Shown one piece after another: positions 7,707 through 23,118 of a DNA stretch of 64,000 bases. Source of the DNA: Leucaena leucocephala. Lineage: Eukaryota > Streptophyta > Magnoliopsida > Fabales > Fabaceae. Position 1 is the stretch's first letter, and the number at the start of each line of letters is the position of its first letter. Below the pieces are notes generated by a model. It was not told the origin of the DNA. It worked only from the letters and a program-made list of their open reading frames with translations, and ran no database searches. The stretch covers positions 16,475,001 to 16,539,000 of the forward strand of contig CM073558.1 in the NCBI GenBank assembly GCA_037074615.1, given 5' to 3'. The position numbers were made by a program, and so were the translations under genes.

Positions 7707-10275
7707 CTAACACTCTTGCAGATTTGAGTGAAACCTCACCACCAAACTGAACATTCAATGGGCATCCTAGAAAGTCAACTTCCGTTGTGAAAGTCATGCA
7801 CATTCGTCACAGTAGCTTCAACATTCATTTCTGAATCTAGAATGCCCCGCTTCGTTTCAAAATCCGTGCACATCCATCATGGACTAGTGACCGTGCGTTT
7901 CAAGCCAGAGCTAGGGAACTTTGGGCACAGTTACGGACTTGAGAGAACAGCCACCGCCCACTTCACCCAAGAATGCGCGCACTTGCGTTGAGAAATTCAT
8001 CAGCATTCACCACGACAGGTGATGTACCTTCTCTAGCTCGTACTAGGGAGCTTCTAACACTCTTTAAGATTCGAGTGAAAGCTCACCACCTACCTGAACC
8101 TTCAGTGGGCACTCTGGAATGCCCACTTGCATATTCGCCATGAAAGTCATTCATATACTTGGGAACTTCTAACACTCTTACAGATTAGAGGGAAAACTCC
8201 CCACCCAACTGAACTTTCAATGGGCACTCTACAATGGCCACTTTCGTTGCGAGTGAGTGAATAGTCTTCCTAGCTAGAACTACGGGACTTTGTGCACACT
8301 TACAGAAGTGAATGGATAGTCACCACCCATCTGAACATTCCATGAGAATTCCAGAGTTCCCATTTTTCTTGTGGAATCCATACATACGCATCCTGAGATT
8401 GCGCGTCTAGCCTCTGCTGCCGTGCCTTTTGCACCGTTCACAACAGTTTCAACATTCGTTGCCGAATCTAGACCGGCCTTCTTACCTCCAAAATCCTTGC
8501 ACATCCATCACGAACTAGTGGCCGAGTGTTTCGAGCAAGAACTAGGGAACTTTGGGCACGGTTTCTGACTCCAGAGAAAAGTCACCATCCACCTCAACGT
8601 CCATCGACCACCCTAGAAGGCACGCTTCTTTTGAGAAATTCATCAATGTCCAGCACGACGACTGGTGTACCTTCTCTAGCTGGTACTACGGAACTTCTAA
8701 CACCCTTACCGATTTGAGGGAAAGCTTACCACCAAGCCGAACTTTCAACGGGCATTCTAGAATAGCCACTATTGTTGATTCATTCATCAATATTCATCGC
8801 GATGAGCTCGTACCATCTCTACCTGTTACTACGGACCTTCTAACACTCTTGCGAATCCGGGTGAAAACTCACCACCCAGCTGAACGTTAAATGGGCATCC
8901 TAGAATGCGTGCTTTCGATGCGGAAGTCATGCATATTTATCGCGTGCGAGTGGTCTAGTCTTCCTATCTTGTGCTAAGGAACTCCTTGCACACCTACAGA
9001 TTCAAATGGAAAGTCACCACCCATCTAAACATTAAATAAGAATTTCATAATGCCTCCAGGATCTCGAGAGTGCTTCCAGCATCTGCTGGTGCGCATTTTG
9101 CAATGTTCAAGAAATGAATATAGAGTCACGAACCATCTCAGCATTCAATGTTGAAACTAGAATATCCTGCTTAGTTTCAAAATCCGCGCATATCCATCAC
9201 AGACTAGTGACCGAGTCTTTCCAGCTAGAACTAGGGAACTTTGGGCACGGTTACAGACTTGAGAGAAAAAGTCACCACCCACGTCCACCTCCCAGGAATG
9301 CCCACTTCTTAAGAAACCCATCAGCGTTCATCACGACGATTGACGTTTCTAGCTGGTACTGAGGAACTTCTAACACTCTTACAGATTCAAGGGACAACTC
9401 ACCACGCAACTGAACTTTTAGTTGGAATTCTCAAAGGTCCACTTTCATTGCGAAAGTAACGCATATTCGTCCTGAAGGTCATGCGTATACTTGGGAACTT
9501 CTAACACTCTTACAGATTTGAGTGAAAACTAACCTCCAAATGGAACTTTCAGTGGGCATCCAAGAATGTCCACTTCCGTTGTGGAAGTCGTGCATATTCG
9601 TCACAACAGTTTCAACATTCAACGTTGAATCTAGAATATCCTTCCTGGTTTAAAAATTCGTGCATATCCACCACGAACTAGAGACCGAGTGTTTCAAGCT
9701 GTGACTAGGGAACCTTGGGCACAGTCACGGGCTTGAGAGGAAAGACACCACCAACCTCAACCCTGAGTGACCTCTAAAGAATGCCCCTTTTTTTTTTTTG
9801 AGAAATTCTTCAATATGCATCACGTAGGTTGCCGTGCCTTCTCTAGCTGGCGCTATGGAACTTCTAACGCTCTTACAGATTCGACGGAAATCTCCCCACC
9901 CAACTGAACTTTTAGTGGGCATTCTGGATTGGCCACTTTCATTGCGAAAGTCACGCCTATTCGTCATGAAAATCGTGCACGTACTTGGGAACTTCTAACA
10001 CTCTTACATATACGAGGGAAAGCTAACCTCCAAATGGACCTTTTCAATGGGTGAAACATCCAAGAATGTCCACTTTTGTTGATTAATTCTTCAATATTCA
10101 CCGCGACTAGCGATGTACCTTCTCTAGCTGGTACTATGGAACTTCTAACACTCTTACAGATTTGAGGGAAAACTCACCACCCAACCGACCTTTTAGTTGG
10201 GATTCTCAAATGTCCACTTTCGTTGCGAAAGTAACGCACATTCGTCATGAAAGCCATGCATATGCTTGGGAACTT
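7707..10275 (+). repeat. HOR unit 4 (2,569 bp)
   Basis: T at unit position 174 and a 12-base T tract. It has C instead of G at unit position 1511 (window 9217), a variant otherwise seen only in units 14, 15 and 16. One private change: A for G at 9164. Confidence 0.97.
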
Positions 10276-12844
10276 CTAACACTCTTGCAGATTTGAGTGA
10301 AACCTCACCACCAAACTGAACATTCAATGGGCATCCTAGAAAGTCAACTTCCGTTGTGAAAGTCATGCACATTCGTCACAGTAGCTTCAACATTCATTTC
10401 TGAATCTAGAATGCCCCGCTTCGTTTCAAAATCCGTGCACATCCATCATGGACTAGTGACCGTGCGTTTCAAGCCAGAGCTAGGGAACTTTGGGCACAGT
10501 TACGGACTTGAGAGAACAGCCACCGCCCACTTCACCCAAGAATGCGCGCACTTGCGTTGAGAAATTCATCAGCATTCACCACGACAGGTGATGTACCTTC
10601 TCTAGCTCGTACTAGGGAGCTTCTAACACTCTTTAAGATTCGAGTGAAAGCTCACCACCTACCTGAACCTTCAGTGGGCACTCTGGAATGCCCACTTGCA
10701 TATTCGCCATGAAAGTCATTCATATACTTGGGAACTTCTAACACTCTTACAGATTAGAGGGAAAACTCCCCACCCAACTGAACTTTCAATGGGCACTCTA
10801 CAATGGCCACTTTCGTTGCGAGTGAGTGAATAGTCTTCCTAGCTAGAACTACGGGACTTTGTGCACACTTACAGAAGTGAATGGATAGTCACCACCCATC
10901 TGAACATTCCATGAGAATTCCAGAGTTCCCATTTTTCTTGTGGAATCCATACATACGCATCCTGAGATTGCGCGTCTAGCCTCTGCTGCCGTGCCTTTTG
11001 CACCGTTCACAACAGTTTCAACATTCGTTGCCGAATCTAGACCGGCCTTCTTACCTCCAAAATCCTTGCACATCCATCACGAACTAGTGGCCGAGTGTTT
11101 CGAGCAAGAACTAGGGAACTTTGGGCACGGTTTCTGACTCCAGAGAAAAGTCACCATCCACCTCAACGTCCATCGACCACCCTAGAAGGCACGCTTCTTT
11201 TGAGAAATTCATCAATGTCCAGCACGACGACTGGTGTACCTTCTCTAGCTGGTACTACGGAACTTCTAACACCCTTACCGATTTGAGGGAAAGCTTACCA
11301 CCAAGCCGAACTTTCAACGGGCATTCTAGAATAGCCACTATTGTTGATTCATTCATCAATATTCATCGCGATGAGCTCGTACCATCTCTACCTGTTACTA
11401 CGGACCTTCTAACACTCTTGCGAATCCGGGTGAAAACTCACCACCCAGCTGAACGTTAAATGGGCATCCTAGAATGCGTGCTTTCGATGCGGAAGTCATG
11501 CATATTTATCGCGTGCGAGTGGTCTAGTCTTCCTATCTTGTGCTAAGGAACTCCTTGCACACCTACAGATTCAAATGGAAAGTCACCACCCATCTAAACA
11601 TTAAATAAGAATTTCATAATGCCTCCAGGATCTCGAGAGTGCTTCCAGCATCTGCTGGTGCGCATTTTGCAATGTTCAAGAAATGAATATAGAGTCACGA
11701 ACCATCTCAGCATTCAATGTTGAAACTAGAATGTCCTGCTTAGTTTCAAAATCCGCGCATATCCATCACAGACTAGTGACCGAGTGTTTCCAGCTAGAAC
11801 TAGGGAACTTTGGGCACGGTTACAGACTTGAGAGAAAAAGTCACCACCCACGTCCACCTCCCAGGAATGCCCACTTCTTAAGAAACCCATCAGCGTTCAT
11901 CACGACGATTGACGTTTCTAGCTGGTACTGAGGAACTTCTAACACTCTTACAGATTCAAGGGACAACTCACCACGCAACTGAACTTTTAGTTGGAATTCT
12001 CAAAGGTCCACTTTCATTGCGAAAGTAACGCATATTCGTCCTGAAGGTCATGCGTATACTTGGGAACTTCTAACACTCTTACAGATTTGAGTGAAAACTA
12101 ACCTCCAAATGGAACTTTCAGTGGGCATCCAAGAATGTCCACTTCCGTTGTGGAAGTCGTGCATATTCGTCACAACAGTTTCAACATTCAACGTTGAATC
12201 TAGAATATCCTTCCTGGTTTAAAAATTCGTGCATATCCACCACGAACTAGAGACCGAGTGTTTCAAGCTGTGACTAGGGAACCTTGGGCACAGTCACGGG
12301 CTTGAGAGGAAAGACACCACCAACCTCAACCCTGAGTGACCTCTAAAGAATGCCCCTTTTTTTTTTTTGAGAAATTCTTCAATATGCATCACGTAGGTTG
12401 CCGTGCCTTCTCTAGCTGGCGCTATGGAACTTCTAACGCTCTTACAGATTCGACGGAAATCTCCCCACCCAACTGAACTTTTAGTGGGCATTCTGGATTG
12501 GCCACTTTCATTGCGAAAGTCACGCCTATTCGTCATGAAAATCGTGCACGTACTTGGGAACTTCTAACACTCTTACATATACGAGGGAAAGCTAACCTCC
12601 AAATGGACCTTTTCAATGGGTGAAACATCCAAGAATGTCCACTTTTGTTGATTAATTCTTCAATATTCACCGCGACTAGCGATGTACCTTCTCTAGCTGG
12701 TACTATGGAACTTCTAACACTCTTACAGATTTGAGGGAAAACTCACCACCCAACCGACCTTTTAGTTGGGATTCTCAAATGTCCACTTTCGTTGCGAAAG
12801 TAACGCACATTCGTCATGAAAGCCATGCATATGCTTGGGAACTT
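10276..12844 (+). repeat. HOR unit 5 (2,569 bp)
   Basis: Majority form: T at unit position 174, 12-base T tract, no private variant seen. Confidence 0.97.
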
Positions 12845-15412
12845 CTAACACTCTTGCAGATTTGAGTGAAACCTCACCACCAAACTGAACATTCAATGGG
12901 CATCCTAGAAAGTCAACTTCCGTTGTGAAAGTCATGCACATTCGTCACAGTAGCTTCAACATTCATTTCTGAATCTAGAATGCCCCGCTTCGTTTCAAAA
13001 TCCGTGCACATCCATCACGGACTAGTGACCGTGCGTTTCAAGCCAGAGCTAGGGAACTTTGGGCACAGTTACGGACTTGAGAGAACAGCCACCGCCCACT
13101 TCACCCAAGAATGCGCGCACTTGCGTTGAGAAATTCATCAGCATTCACCACGACAGGTGATGTACCTTCTCTAGCTCGTACTAGGGAGCTTCTAACACTC
13201 TTTAAGATTCGAGTGAAAGCTCACCACCTACCTGAACCTTCAGTGGGCACTCTGGAATGCCCACTTGCATATTCGCCATGAAAGTCATTCATATACTTGG
13301 GAACTTCTAACACTCTTACAGATTAGAGGGAAAACTCCCCACCCAACTGAACTTTCAATGGGCACTCTACAATGGCCACTTTCGTTGCGAGTGAGTGAAT
13401 AGTCTTCCTAGCTAGAACTACGGGACTTTGTGCACACTTACAGAAGTGAATGGATAGTCACCACCCATCTGAACATTCCATGAGAATTCCAGAGTTCCCA
13501 TTTTTCTTGTGGAATCCATACATACGCATCCTGAGATTGCGCGTCTAGCCTCTGCTGCCGTGCCTTTTGCACCGTTCACAACAGTTTCAACATTCGTTGC
13601 CGAATCTAGACCGGCCTTCTTACCTCCAAAATCCTTGCACATCCATCACGAACTAGTGGCCGAGTGTTTCGAGCAAGAACTAGGGAACTTTGGGCACGGT
13701 TTCTGACTCCAGAGAAAAGTCACCATCCACCTCAACGTCCATCGACCACCCTAGAAGGCACGCTTCTTTTGAGAAATTCATCAATGTCCAGCACGACGAC
13801 TGGTGTACCTTCTCTAGCTGGTACTACGGAACTTCTAACACCCTTACCGATTTGAGGGAAAGCTTACCACCAAGCCGAACTTTCAACGGGCATTCTAGAA
13901 TAGCCACTATTGTTGATTCATTCATCAATATTCATCGCGATGAGCTCGTACCATCTCTACCTGTTACTACGGACCTTCTAACACTCTTGCGAATCCGGGT
14001 GAAAACTCACCACCCAGCTGAACGTTAAATGGGCATCCTAGAATGCGTGCTTTCGATGCGGAAGTCATGCATATTTATCGCGTGCGAGTGGTCTAGTCTT
14101 CCTATCTTGTGCTAAGGAACTCCTTGCACACCTACAGATTCAAATGGAAAGTCACCACCCATCTAAACATTAAATAAGAATTTCATAATGCCTCCAGGAT
14201 CTCGAGAGTGCTTCCAGCATCTGCTGGTGCGCATTTTGCAATGTTCAAGAAATGAATATAGAGTCACGAACCATCTCAGCATTCAATGTTGAAACTAGAA
14301 TGTCCTGCTTAGTTTCAAAATCCGCGCATATCCATCACAGACTAGTGACCGAGTGTTTCCAGCTAGAACTAGGGAACTTTGGGCACGGTTACAGACTTGA
14401 GAGAAAAAGTCACCACCCACGTCCACCTCCCAGGAATGCCCACTTCTTAAGAAACCCATCAGCGTTCATCACGACGATTGACGTTTCTAGCTGGTACTGA
14501 GGAACTTCTAACACTCTTACAGATTCAAGGGACAACTCACCACGCAACTGAACTTTTAGTTGGAATTCTCAAAGGTCCACTTTCATTGCGAAAGTAACGC
14601 ATATTCGTCCTGAAGGTCATGCGTATACTTGGGAACTTCTAACACTCTTACAGATTTGAGTGAAAACTAACCTCCAAATGGAACTTTCAGTGGGCATCCA
14701 AGAATGTCCACTTCCGTTGTGGAAGTCGTGCATATTCGTCACAACAGTTTCAACATTCAACGTTGAATCTAGAATATCCTTCCTGGTTTAAAAATTCGTG
14801 CATATCCACCACGAACTAGAGACCGAGTGTTTCAAGCTGTGACTAGGGAACCTTGGGCACAGTCACGGGCTTGAGAGGAAAGACACCACCAACCTCAACC
14901 CTGAGTGACCTCTAAAGAATGCCCCTTTTTTTTTTTGAGAAATTCTTCAATATGCATCACGTAGGTTGCCGTGCCTTCTCTAGCTGGCGCTATGGAACTT
15001 CTAACGCTCTTACAGATTCGACGGAAATCTCCCCACCCAACTGAACTTTTAGTGGGCATTCTGGATTGGCCACTTTCATTGCGAAAGTCACGCCTATTCG
15101 TCATGAAAATCGTGCACGTACTTGGGAACTTCTAACACTCTTACATATACGAGGGAAAGCTAACCTCCAAATGGACCTTTTCAATGGGTGAAACATCCAA
15201 GAATGTCCACTTTTGTTGATTAATTCTTCAATATTCACCGCGACTAGCGATGTACCTTCTCTAGCTGGTACTATGGAACTTCTAACACTCTTACAGATTT
15301 GAGGGAAAACTCACCACCCAACCGACCTTTTAGTTGGGATTCTCAAATGTCCACTTTCGTTGCGAAAGTAACGCACATTCGTCATGAAAGCCATGCATAT
15401 GCTTGGGAACTT
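12845..15412 (+). repeat. HOR unit 6 (2,568 bp)
   Basis: C at unit position 174 and an 11-base T tract, the same haplotype as units 2 and 9. No private variant seen. Confidence 0.97.
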
Positions 15413-17981
15413 CTAACACTCTTGCAGATTTGAGTGAAACCTCACCACCAAACTGAACATTCAATGGGCATCCTAGAAAGTCAACTTCCGTTGTGAAAGT
15501 CATGCACATTCGTCACAGTAGCTTCAACATTCATTTCTGAATCTAGAATGCCCCGCTTCGTTTCAAAATCCGTGCACATCCATCATGGACTAGTGACCGT
15601 GCGTTTCAAGCCAGAGCTAGGGAACTTTGGGCACAGTTACGGACTTGAGAGAACAGCCACCGCCCACTTCACCCAAGAATGCGCGCACTTGCGTTGAGAA
15701 ATTCATCAGCATTCACCACGACAGGTGATGTACCTTCTCTAGCTCGTACTAGGGAGCTTCTAACACTCTTTAAGATTCGAGTGAAAGCTCACCACCTACC
15801 TGAACCTTCAGTGGGCACTCTGGAATGCCCACTTGCATATTCGCCATGAAAGTCATTCATATACTTGGGAACTTCTAACACTCTTACAGATTAGAGGGAA
15901 AACTCCCCACCCAACTGAACTTTCAATGGGCACTCTACAATGGCCACTTTCGTTGCGAGTGAGTGAATAGTCTTCCTAGCTAGAACTACGGGACTTTGTG
16001 CACACTTACAGAAGTGAATGGATAGTCACCACCCATCTGAACATTCCATGAGAATTCCAGAGTTCCCATTTTTCTTGTGGAATCCATACATACGCATCCT
16101 GAGATTGCGCGTCTAGCCTCTGCTGCCGTGCCTTTTGCACCGTTCACAACAGTTTCAACATTCGTTGCCGAATCTAGACCGGCCTTCTTACCTCCAAAAT
16201 CCTTGCACATCCATCACGAACTAGTGGCCGAGTGTTTCGAGCAAGAACTAGGGAACTTTGGGCACGGTTTCTGACTCCAGAGAAAAGTCACCATCCACCT
16301 CAACGTCCATCGACCACCCTAGAAGGCACGCTTCTTTTGAGAAATTCATCAATGTCCAGCACGACGACTGGTGTACCTTCTCTAGCTGGTACTACGGAAC
16401 TTCTAACACCCTTACCGATTTGAGGGAAAGCTTACCACCAAGCCGAACTTTCAACGGGCATTCTAGAATAGCCACTATTGTTGATTCATTCATCAATATT
16501 CATCGCGATGAGCTCGTACCATCTCTACCTGTTACTACGGACCTTCTAACACTCTTGCGAATCCGGGTGAAAACTCACCACCCAGCTGAACGTTAAATGG
16601 GCATCCTAGAATGCGTGCTTTCGATGCGGAAGTCATGCATATTTATCGCGTGCGAGTGGTCTAGTCTTCCTATCTTGTGCTAAGGAACTCCTTGCACACC
16701 TACAGATTCAAATGGAAAGTCACCACCCATCTAAACATTAAATAAGAATTTCATAATGCCTCCAGGATCTCGAGAGTGCTTCCAGCATCTGCTGGTGCGC
16801 ATTTTGCAATGTTCAAGAAATGAATATAGAGTCACGAACCATCTCAGCATTCAATGTTGAAACTAGAATGTCCTGCTTAGTTTCAAAATCCGCGCATATC
16901 CATCACAGACTAGTGACCGAGTGTTTCCAGCTAGAACTAGGGAACTTTGGGCACGGTTACAGACTTGAGAGAAAAAGTCACCACCCACGTCCACCTCCCA
17001 GGAATGCCCACTTCTTAAGAAACCCATCAGCGTTCATCACGACGATTGACGTTTCTAGCTGGTACTGAGGAACTTCTAACACTCTTACAGATTCAAGGGA
17101 CAACTCACCACGCAACTGAACTTTTAGTTGGAATTCTCAAAGGTCCACTTTCATTGCGAAAGTAACGCATATTCGTCCTGAAGGTCATGCGTATACTTGG
17201 GAACTTCTAACACTCTTACAGATTTGAGTGAAAACTAACCTCCAAATGGAACTTTCAGTGGACATCCAAGAATGTCCACTTCCGTTGTGGAAGTCGTGCA
17301 TATTCGTCACAACAGTTTCAACATTCAACGTTGAATCTAGAATATCCTTCCTGGTTTAAAAATTCGTGCATATCCACCACGAACTAGAGACCGAGTGTTT
17401 CAAGCTGTGACTAGGGAACCTTGGGCACAGTCACGGGCTTGAGAGGAAAGACACCACCAACCTCAACCCTGAGTGACCTCTAAAGAATGCCCCTTTTTTT
17501 TTTTTGAGAAATTCTTCAATATGCATCACGTAGGTTGCCGTGCCTTCTCTAGCTGGCGCTATGGAACTTCTAACGCTCTTACAGATTCGACGGAAATCTC
17601 CCCACCCAACTGAACTTTTAGTGGGCATTCTGGATTGGCCACTTTCATTGCGAAAGTCACGCCTATTCGTCATGAAAATCGTGCACGTACTTGGGAACTT
17701 CTAACACTCTTACATATACGAGGGAAAGCTAACCTCCAAATGGACCTTTTCAATGGGTGAAACATCCAAGAATGTCCACTTTTGTTGATTAATTCTTCAA
17801 TATTCACCGCGACTAGCGATGTACCTTCTCTAGCTGGTACTATGGAACTTCTAACACTCTTACAGATTTGAGGGAAAACTCACCACCCAACCGACCTTTT
17901 AGTTGGGATTCTCAAATGTCCACTTTCGTTGCGAAAGTAACGCACATTCGTCATGAAAGCCATGCATATGCTTGGGAACTT
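15413..17981 (+). repeat. HOR unit 7 (2,569 bp)
   Basis: Majority form (T at 174, 12-base T tract) with one private change, A for G at 17262 in subunit 12. Confidence 0.97.
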
Positions 17982-20550
17982 CTAACACTCTTGCAGATTT
18001 GAGTGAAACCTCACCACCAAACTGAACATTCAATGGGCATCCTAGAAAGTCAACTTCCGTTGTGAAAGTCATGCACATTCGTCACAGTAGCTTCAACATT
18101 CATTTCTGAATCTAGAATGCCCCGCTTCGTTTCAAAATCCGTGCACATCCATCATGGACTAGTGACCGTGCGTTTCAAGCCAGAGCTAGGGAACTTTGGG
18201 CACAGTTACGGACTTGAGAGAACAGCCACCGCCCACTTCACCCAAGAATGCGCGCACTTGCGTTGAGAAATTCATCAGCATTCACCACGACAGGTGATGT
18301 ACCTTCTCTAGCTCGTACTAGGGAGCTTCTAACACTCTTTAAGATTCGAGTGAAAGCTCACCACCTACCTGAACCTTCAGTGGGCACTCTGGAATGCCCA
18401 CTTGCATATTCGCCATGAAAGTCATTCATATACTTGGGAACTTCTAACACTCTTACAGATTAGAGGGAAAACTCCCCACCCAACTGAACTTTCAATGGGC
18501 ACTCTACAATGGCCACTTTCGTTGCGAGTGAGTGAATAGTCTTCCTAGCTAGAACTACGGGACTTTGTGCACACTTACAGAAGTGAATGGATAGTCACCA
18601 CCCATCTGAACATTCCATGAGAATTCCAGAGTTCCCATTTTTCTTGTGGAATCCATACATACGCATCCTGAGATTGCGCGTCTAGCCTCTGCTGCCGTGC
18701 CTTTTGCACCGTTCACAACAGTTTCAACATTCGTTGCCGAATCTAGACCGGCCTTCTTACCTCCAAAATCCTTGCACATCCATCACGAACTAGTGGCCGA
18801 GTGTTTCGAGCAAGAACTAGGGAACTTTGGGCACGGTTTCTGACTCCAGAGAAAAGTCACCATCCACCTCAACGTCCATCGACCACCCTAGAAGGCACGC
18901 TTCTTTTGAGAAATTCATCAATGTCCAGCACGACGACTGGTGTACCTTCTCTAGCTGGTACTACGGAACTTCTAACACCCTTACCGATTTGAGGGAAAGC
19001 TTACCACCAAGCCGAACTTTCAACGGGCATTCTAGAATAGCCACTATTGTTGATTCATTCATCAATATTCATCGCGATGAGCTCGTACCATCTCTACCTG
19101 TTACTACGGACCTTCTAACACTCTTGCGAATCCGGGTGAAAACTCACCACCCAGCTGAACGTTAAATGGGCATCCTAGAATGCGTGCTTTCGATGCGGAA
19201 GTCATGCATATTTATCGCGTGCGAGTGGTCTAGTCTTCCTATCTTGTGCTAAGGAACTCCTTGCACACCTACAGATTCAAATGGAAAGTCACCACCCATC
19301 TAAACATTAAATAAGAATTTCATAATGCCTCCAGGATCTCGAGAGTGCTTCCAGCATCTGCTGGTGCGCATTTTGCAATGTTCAAGAAATGAATATAGAG
19401 TCACGAACCATCTCAGCATTCAATGTTGAAACTAGAATGTCCTGCTTAGTTTCAAAATCCGCGCATATCCATCACAGACTAGTGACCGAGTGTTTCCAGC
19501 TAGAACTAGGGAACTTTGGGCACGGTTACAGACTTGAGAGAAAAAGTCACCACCCACGTCCACCTACCAGGAATGCCCACTTCTTAAGAAACCCATCAGC
19601 GTTCATCACGACGATTGACGTTTCTAGCTGGTACTGAGGAACTTCTAACACTCTTACAGATTCAAGGGACAACTCACCACGCAACTGAACTTTTAGTTGG
19701 AATTCTCAAAGGTCCACTTTCATTGCGAAAGTAACGCATATTCGTCCTGAAGGTCATGCGTATACTTGGGAACTTCTAACACTCTTACAGATTTGAGTGA
19801 AAACTAACCTCCAAATGGAACTTTCAGTGGGCATCCAAGAATGTCCACTTCCGTTGTGGAAGTCGTGCATATTCGTCACAACAGTTTCAACATTCAACGT
19901 TGAATCTAGAATATCCTTCCTGGTTTAAAAATTCGTGCATATCCACCACGAACTAGAGACCGAGTGTTTCAAGCTGTGACTAGGGAACCTTGGGCACAGT
20001 CACGGGCTTGAGAGGAAAGACACCACCAACCTCAACCCTGAGTGACCTCTAAAGAATGCCCCTTTTTTTTTTTTGAGAAATTCTTCAATATGCATCACGT
20101 AGGTTGCCGTGCCTTCTCTAGCTGGCGCTATGGAACTTCTAACGCTCTTACAGATTCGACGGAAATCTCCCCACCCAACTGAACTTTTAGTGGGCATTCT
20201 GGATTGGCCACTTTCATTGCGAAAGTCACGCCTATTCGTCATGAAAATCGTGCACGTACTTGGGAACTTCTAACACTCTTACATATACGAGGGAAAGCTA
20301 ACCTCCAAATGGACCTTTTCAATGGGTGAAACATCCAAGAATGTCCACTTTTGTTGATTAATTCTTCAATATTCACCGCGACTAGCGATGTACCTTCTCT
20401 AGCTGGTACTATGGAACTTCTAACACTCTTACAGATTTGAGGGAAAACTCACCACCCAACCGACCTTTTAGTTGGGATTCTCAAATGTCCACTTTCGTTG
20501 CGAAAGTAACGCACATTCGTCATGAAAGCCATGCATATGCTTGGGAACTT
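17982..20550 (+). repeat. HOR unit 8 (2,569 bp)
   Basis: Majority form (T at 174, 12-base T tract) with one private change, A for C at 19566 in subunit 10. Confidence 0.97.
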
Positions 20551-23118
20551 CTAACACTCTTGCAGATTTGAGTGAAACCTCACCACCAAACTGAACATTC
20601 AATGGGCATCCTAGAAAGTCAACTTCCGTTGTGAAAGTCATGCACATTCGTCACAGTAGCTTCAACATTCATTTCTGAATCTAGAATGCCCCGCTTCGTT
20701 TCAAAATCCGTGCACATCCATCACGGACTAGTGACCGTGCGTTTCAAGCCAGAGCTAGGGAACTTTGGGCACAGTTACGGACTTGAGAGAACAGCCACCG
20801 CCCACTTCACCCAAGAATGCGCGCACTTGCGTTGAGAAATTCATCAGCATTCACCACGACAGGTGATGTACCTTCTCTAGCTCGTACTAGGGAGCTTCTA
20901 ACACTCTTTAAGATTCGAGTGAAAGCTCACCACCTACCTGAACCTTCAGTGGGCACTCTGGAATGCCCACTTGCATATTCGCCATGAAAGTCATTCATAT
21001 ACTTGGGAACTTCTAACACTCTTACAGATTAGAGGGAAAACTCCCCACCCAACTGAACTTTCAATGGGCACTCTACAATGGCCACTTTCGTTGCGAGTGA
21101 GTGAATAGTCTTCCTAGCTAGAACTACGGGACTTTGTGCACACTTACAGAAGTGAATGGATAGTCACCACCCATCTGAACATTCCATGAGAATTCCAGAG
21201 TTCCCATTTTTCTTGTGGAATCCATACATACGCATCCTGAGATTGCGCGTCTAGCCTCTGCTGCCGTGCCTTTTGCACCGTTCACAACAGTTTCAACATT
21301 CGTTGCCGAATCTAGACCGGCCTTCTTACCTCCAAAATCCTTGCACATCCATCACGAACTAGTGGCCGAGTGTTTCGAGCAAGAACTAGGGAACTTTGGG
21401 CACGGTTTCTGACTCCAGAGAAAAGTCACCATCCACCTCAACGTCCATCGACCACCCTAGAAGGCACGCTTCTTTTGAGAAATTCATCAATGTCCAGCAC
21501 GACGACTGGTGTACCTTCTCTAGCTGGTACTACGGAACTTCTAACACCCTTACCGATTTGAGGGAAAGCTTACCACCAAGCCGAACTTTCAACGGGCATT
21601 CTAGAATAGCCACTATTGTTGATTCATTCATCAATATTCATCGCGATGAGCTCGTACCATCTCTACCTGTTACTACGGACCTTCTAACACTCTTGCGAAT
21701 CCGGGTGAAAACTCACCACCCAGCTGAACGTTAAATGGGCATCCTAGAATGCGTGCTTTCGATGCGGAAGTCATGCATATTTATCGCGTGCGAGTGGTCT
21801 AGTCTTCCTATCTTGTGCTAAGGAACTCCTTGCACACCTACAGATTCAAATGGAAAGTCACCACCCATCTAAACATTAAATAAGAATTTCATAATGCCTC
21901 CAGGATCTCGAGAGTGCTTCCAGCATCTGCTGGTGCGCATTTTGCAATGTTCAAGAAATGAATATAGAGTCACGAACCATCTCAGCATTCAATGTTGAAA
22001 CTAGAATGTCCTGCTTAGTTTCAAAATCCGCGCATATCCATCACAGACTAGTGACCGAGTGTTTCCAGCTAGAACTAGGGAACTTTGGGCACGGTTACAG
22101 ACTTGAGAGAAAAAGTCACCACCCACGTCCACCTCCCAGGAATGCCCACTTCTTAAGAAACCCATCAGCGTTCATCACGACGATTGACGTTTCTAGCTGG
22201 TACTGAGGAACTTCTAACACTCTTACAGATTCAAGGGACAACTCACCACGCAACTGAACTTTTAGTTGGAATTCTCAAAGGTCCACTTTCATTGCGAAAG
22301 TAACGCATATTCGTCCTGAAGGTCATGCGTATACTTGGGAACTTCTAACACTCTTACAGATTTGAGTGAAAACTAACCTCCAAATGGAACTTTCAGTGGG
22401 CATCCAAGAATGTCCACTTCCGTTGTGGAAGTCGTGCATATTCGTCACAACAGTTTCAACATTCAACGTTGAATCTAGAATATCCTTCCTGGTTTAAAAA
22501 TTCGTGCATATCCACCACGAACTAGAGACCGAGTGTTTCAAGCTGTGACTAGGGAACCTTGGGCACAGTCACGGGCTTGAGAGGAAAGACACCACCAACC
22601 TCAACCCTGAGTGACCTCTAAAGAATGCCCCTTTTTTTTTTTGAGAAATTCTTCAATATGCATCACGTAGGTTGCCGTGCCTTCTCTAGCTGGCGCTATG
22701 GAACTTCTAACGCTCTTACAGATTCGACGGAAATCTCCCCACCCAACTGAACTTTTAGTGGGCATTCTGGATTGGCCACTTTCATTGCGAAAGTCACGCC
22801 TATTCGTCATGAAAATCGTGCACGTACTTGGGAACTTCTAACACTCTTACATATACGAGGGAAAGCTAACCTCCAAATGGACCTTTTCAATGGGTGAAAC
22901 ATCCAAGAATGTCCACTTTTGTTGATTAATTCTTCAATATTCACCGCGACTAGCGATGTACCTTCTCTAGCTGGTACTATGGAACTTCTAACACTCTTAC
23001 AGATTTGAGGGAAAACTCACCACCCAACCGACCTTTTAGTTGGGATTCTCAAATGTCCACTTTCGTTGCGAAAGTAACGCACATTCGTCATGAAAGCCAT
23101 GCATATGCTTGGGAACTT
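20551..23118 (+). repeat. HOR unit 9 (2,568 bp)
   Basis: C at unit position 174 and an 11-base T tract. It is the first of seven consecutive units (9-15) carrying C at 174. Confidence 0.97.
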
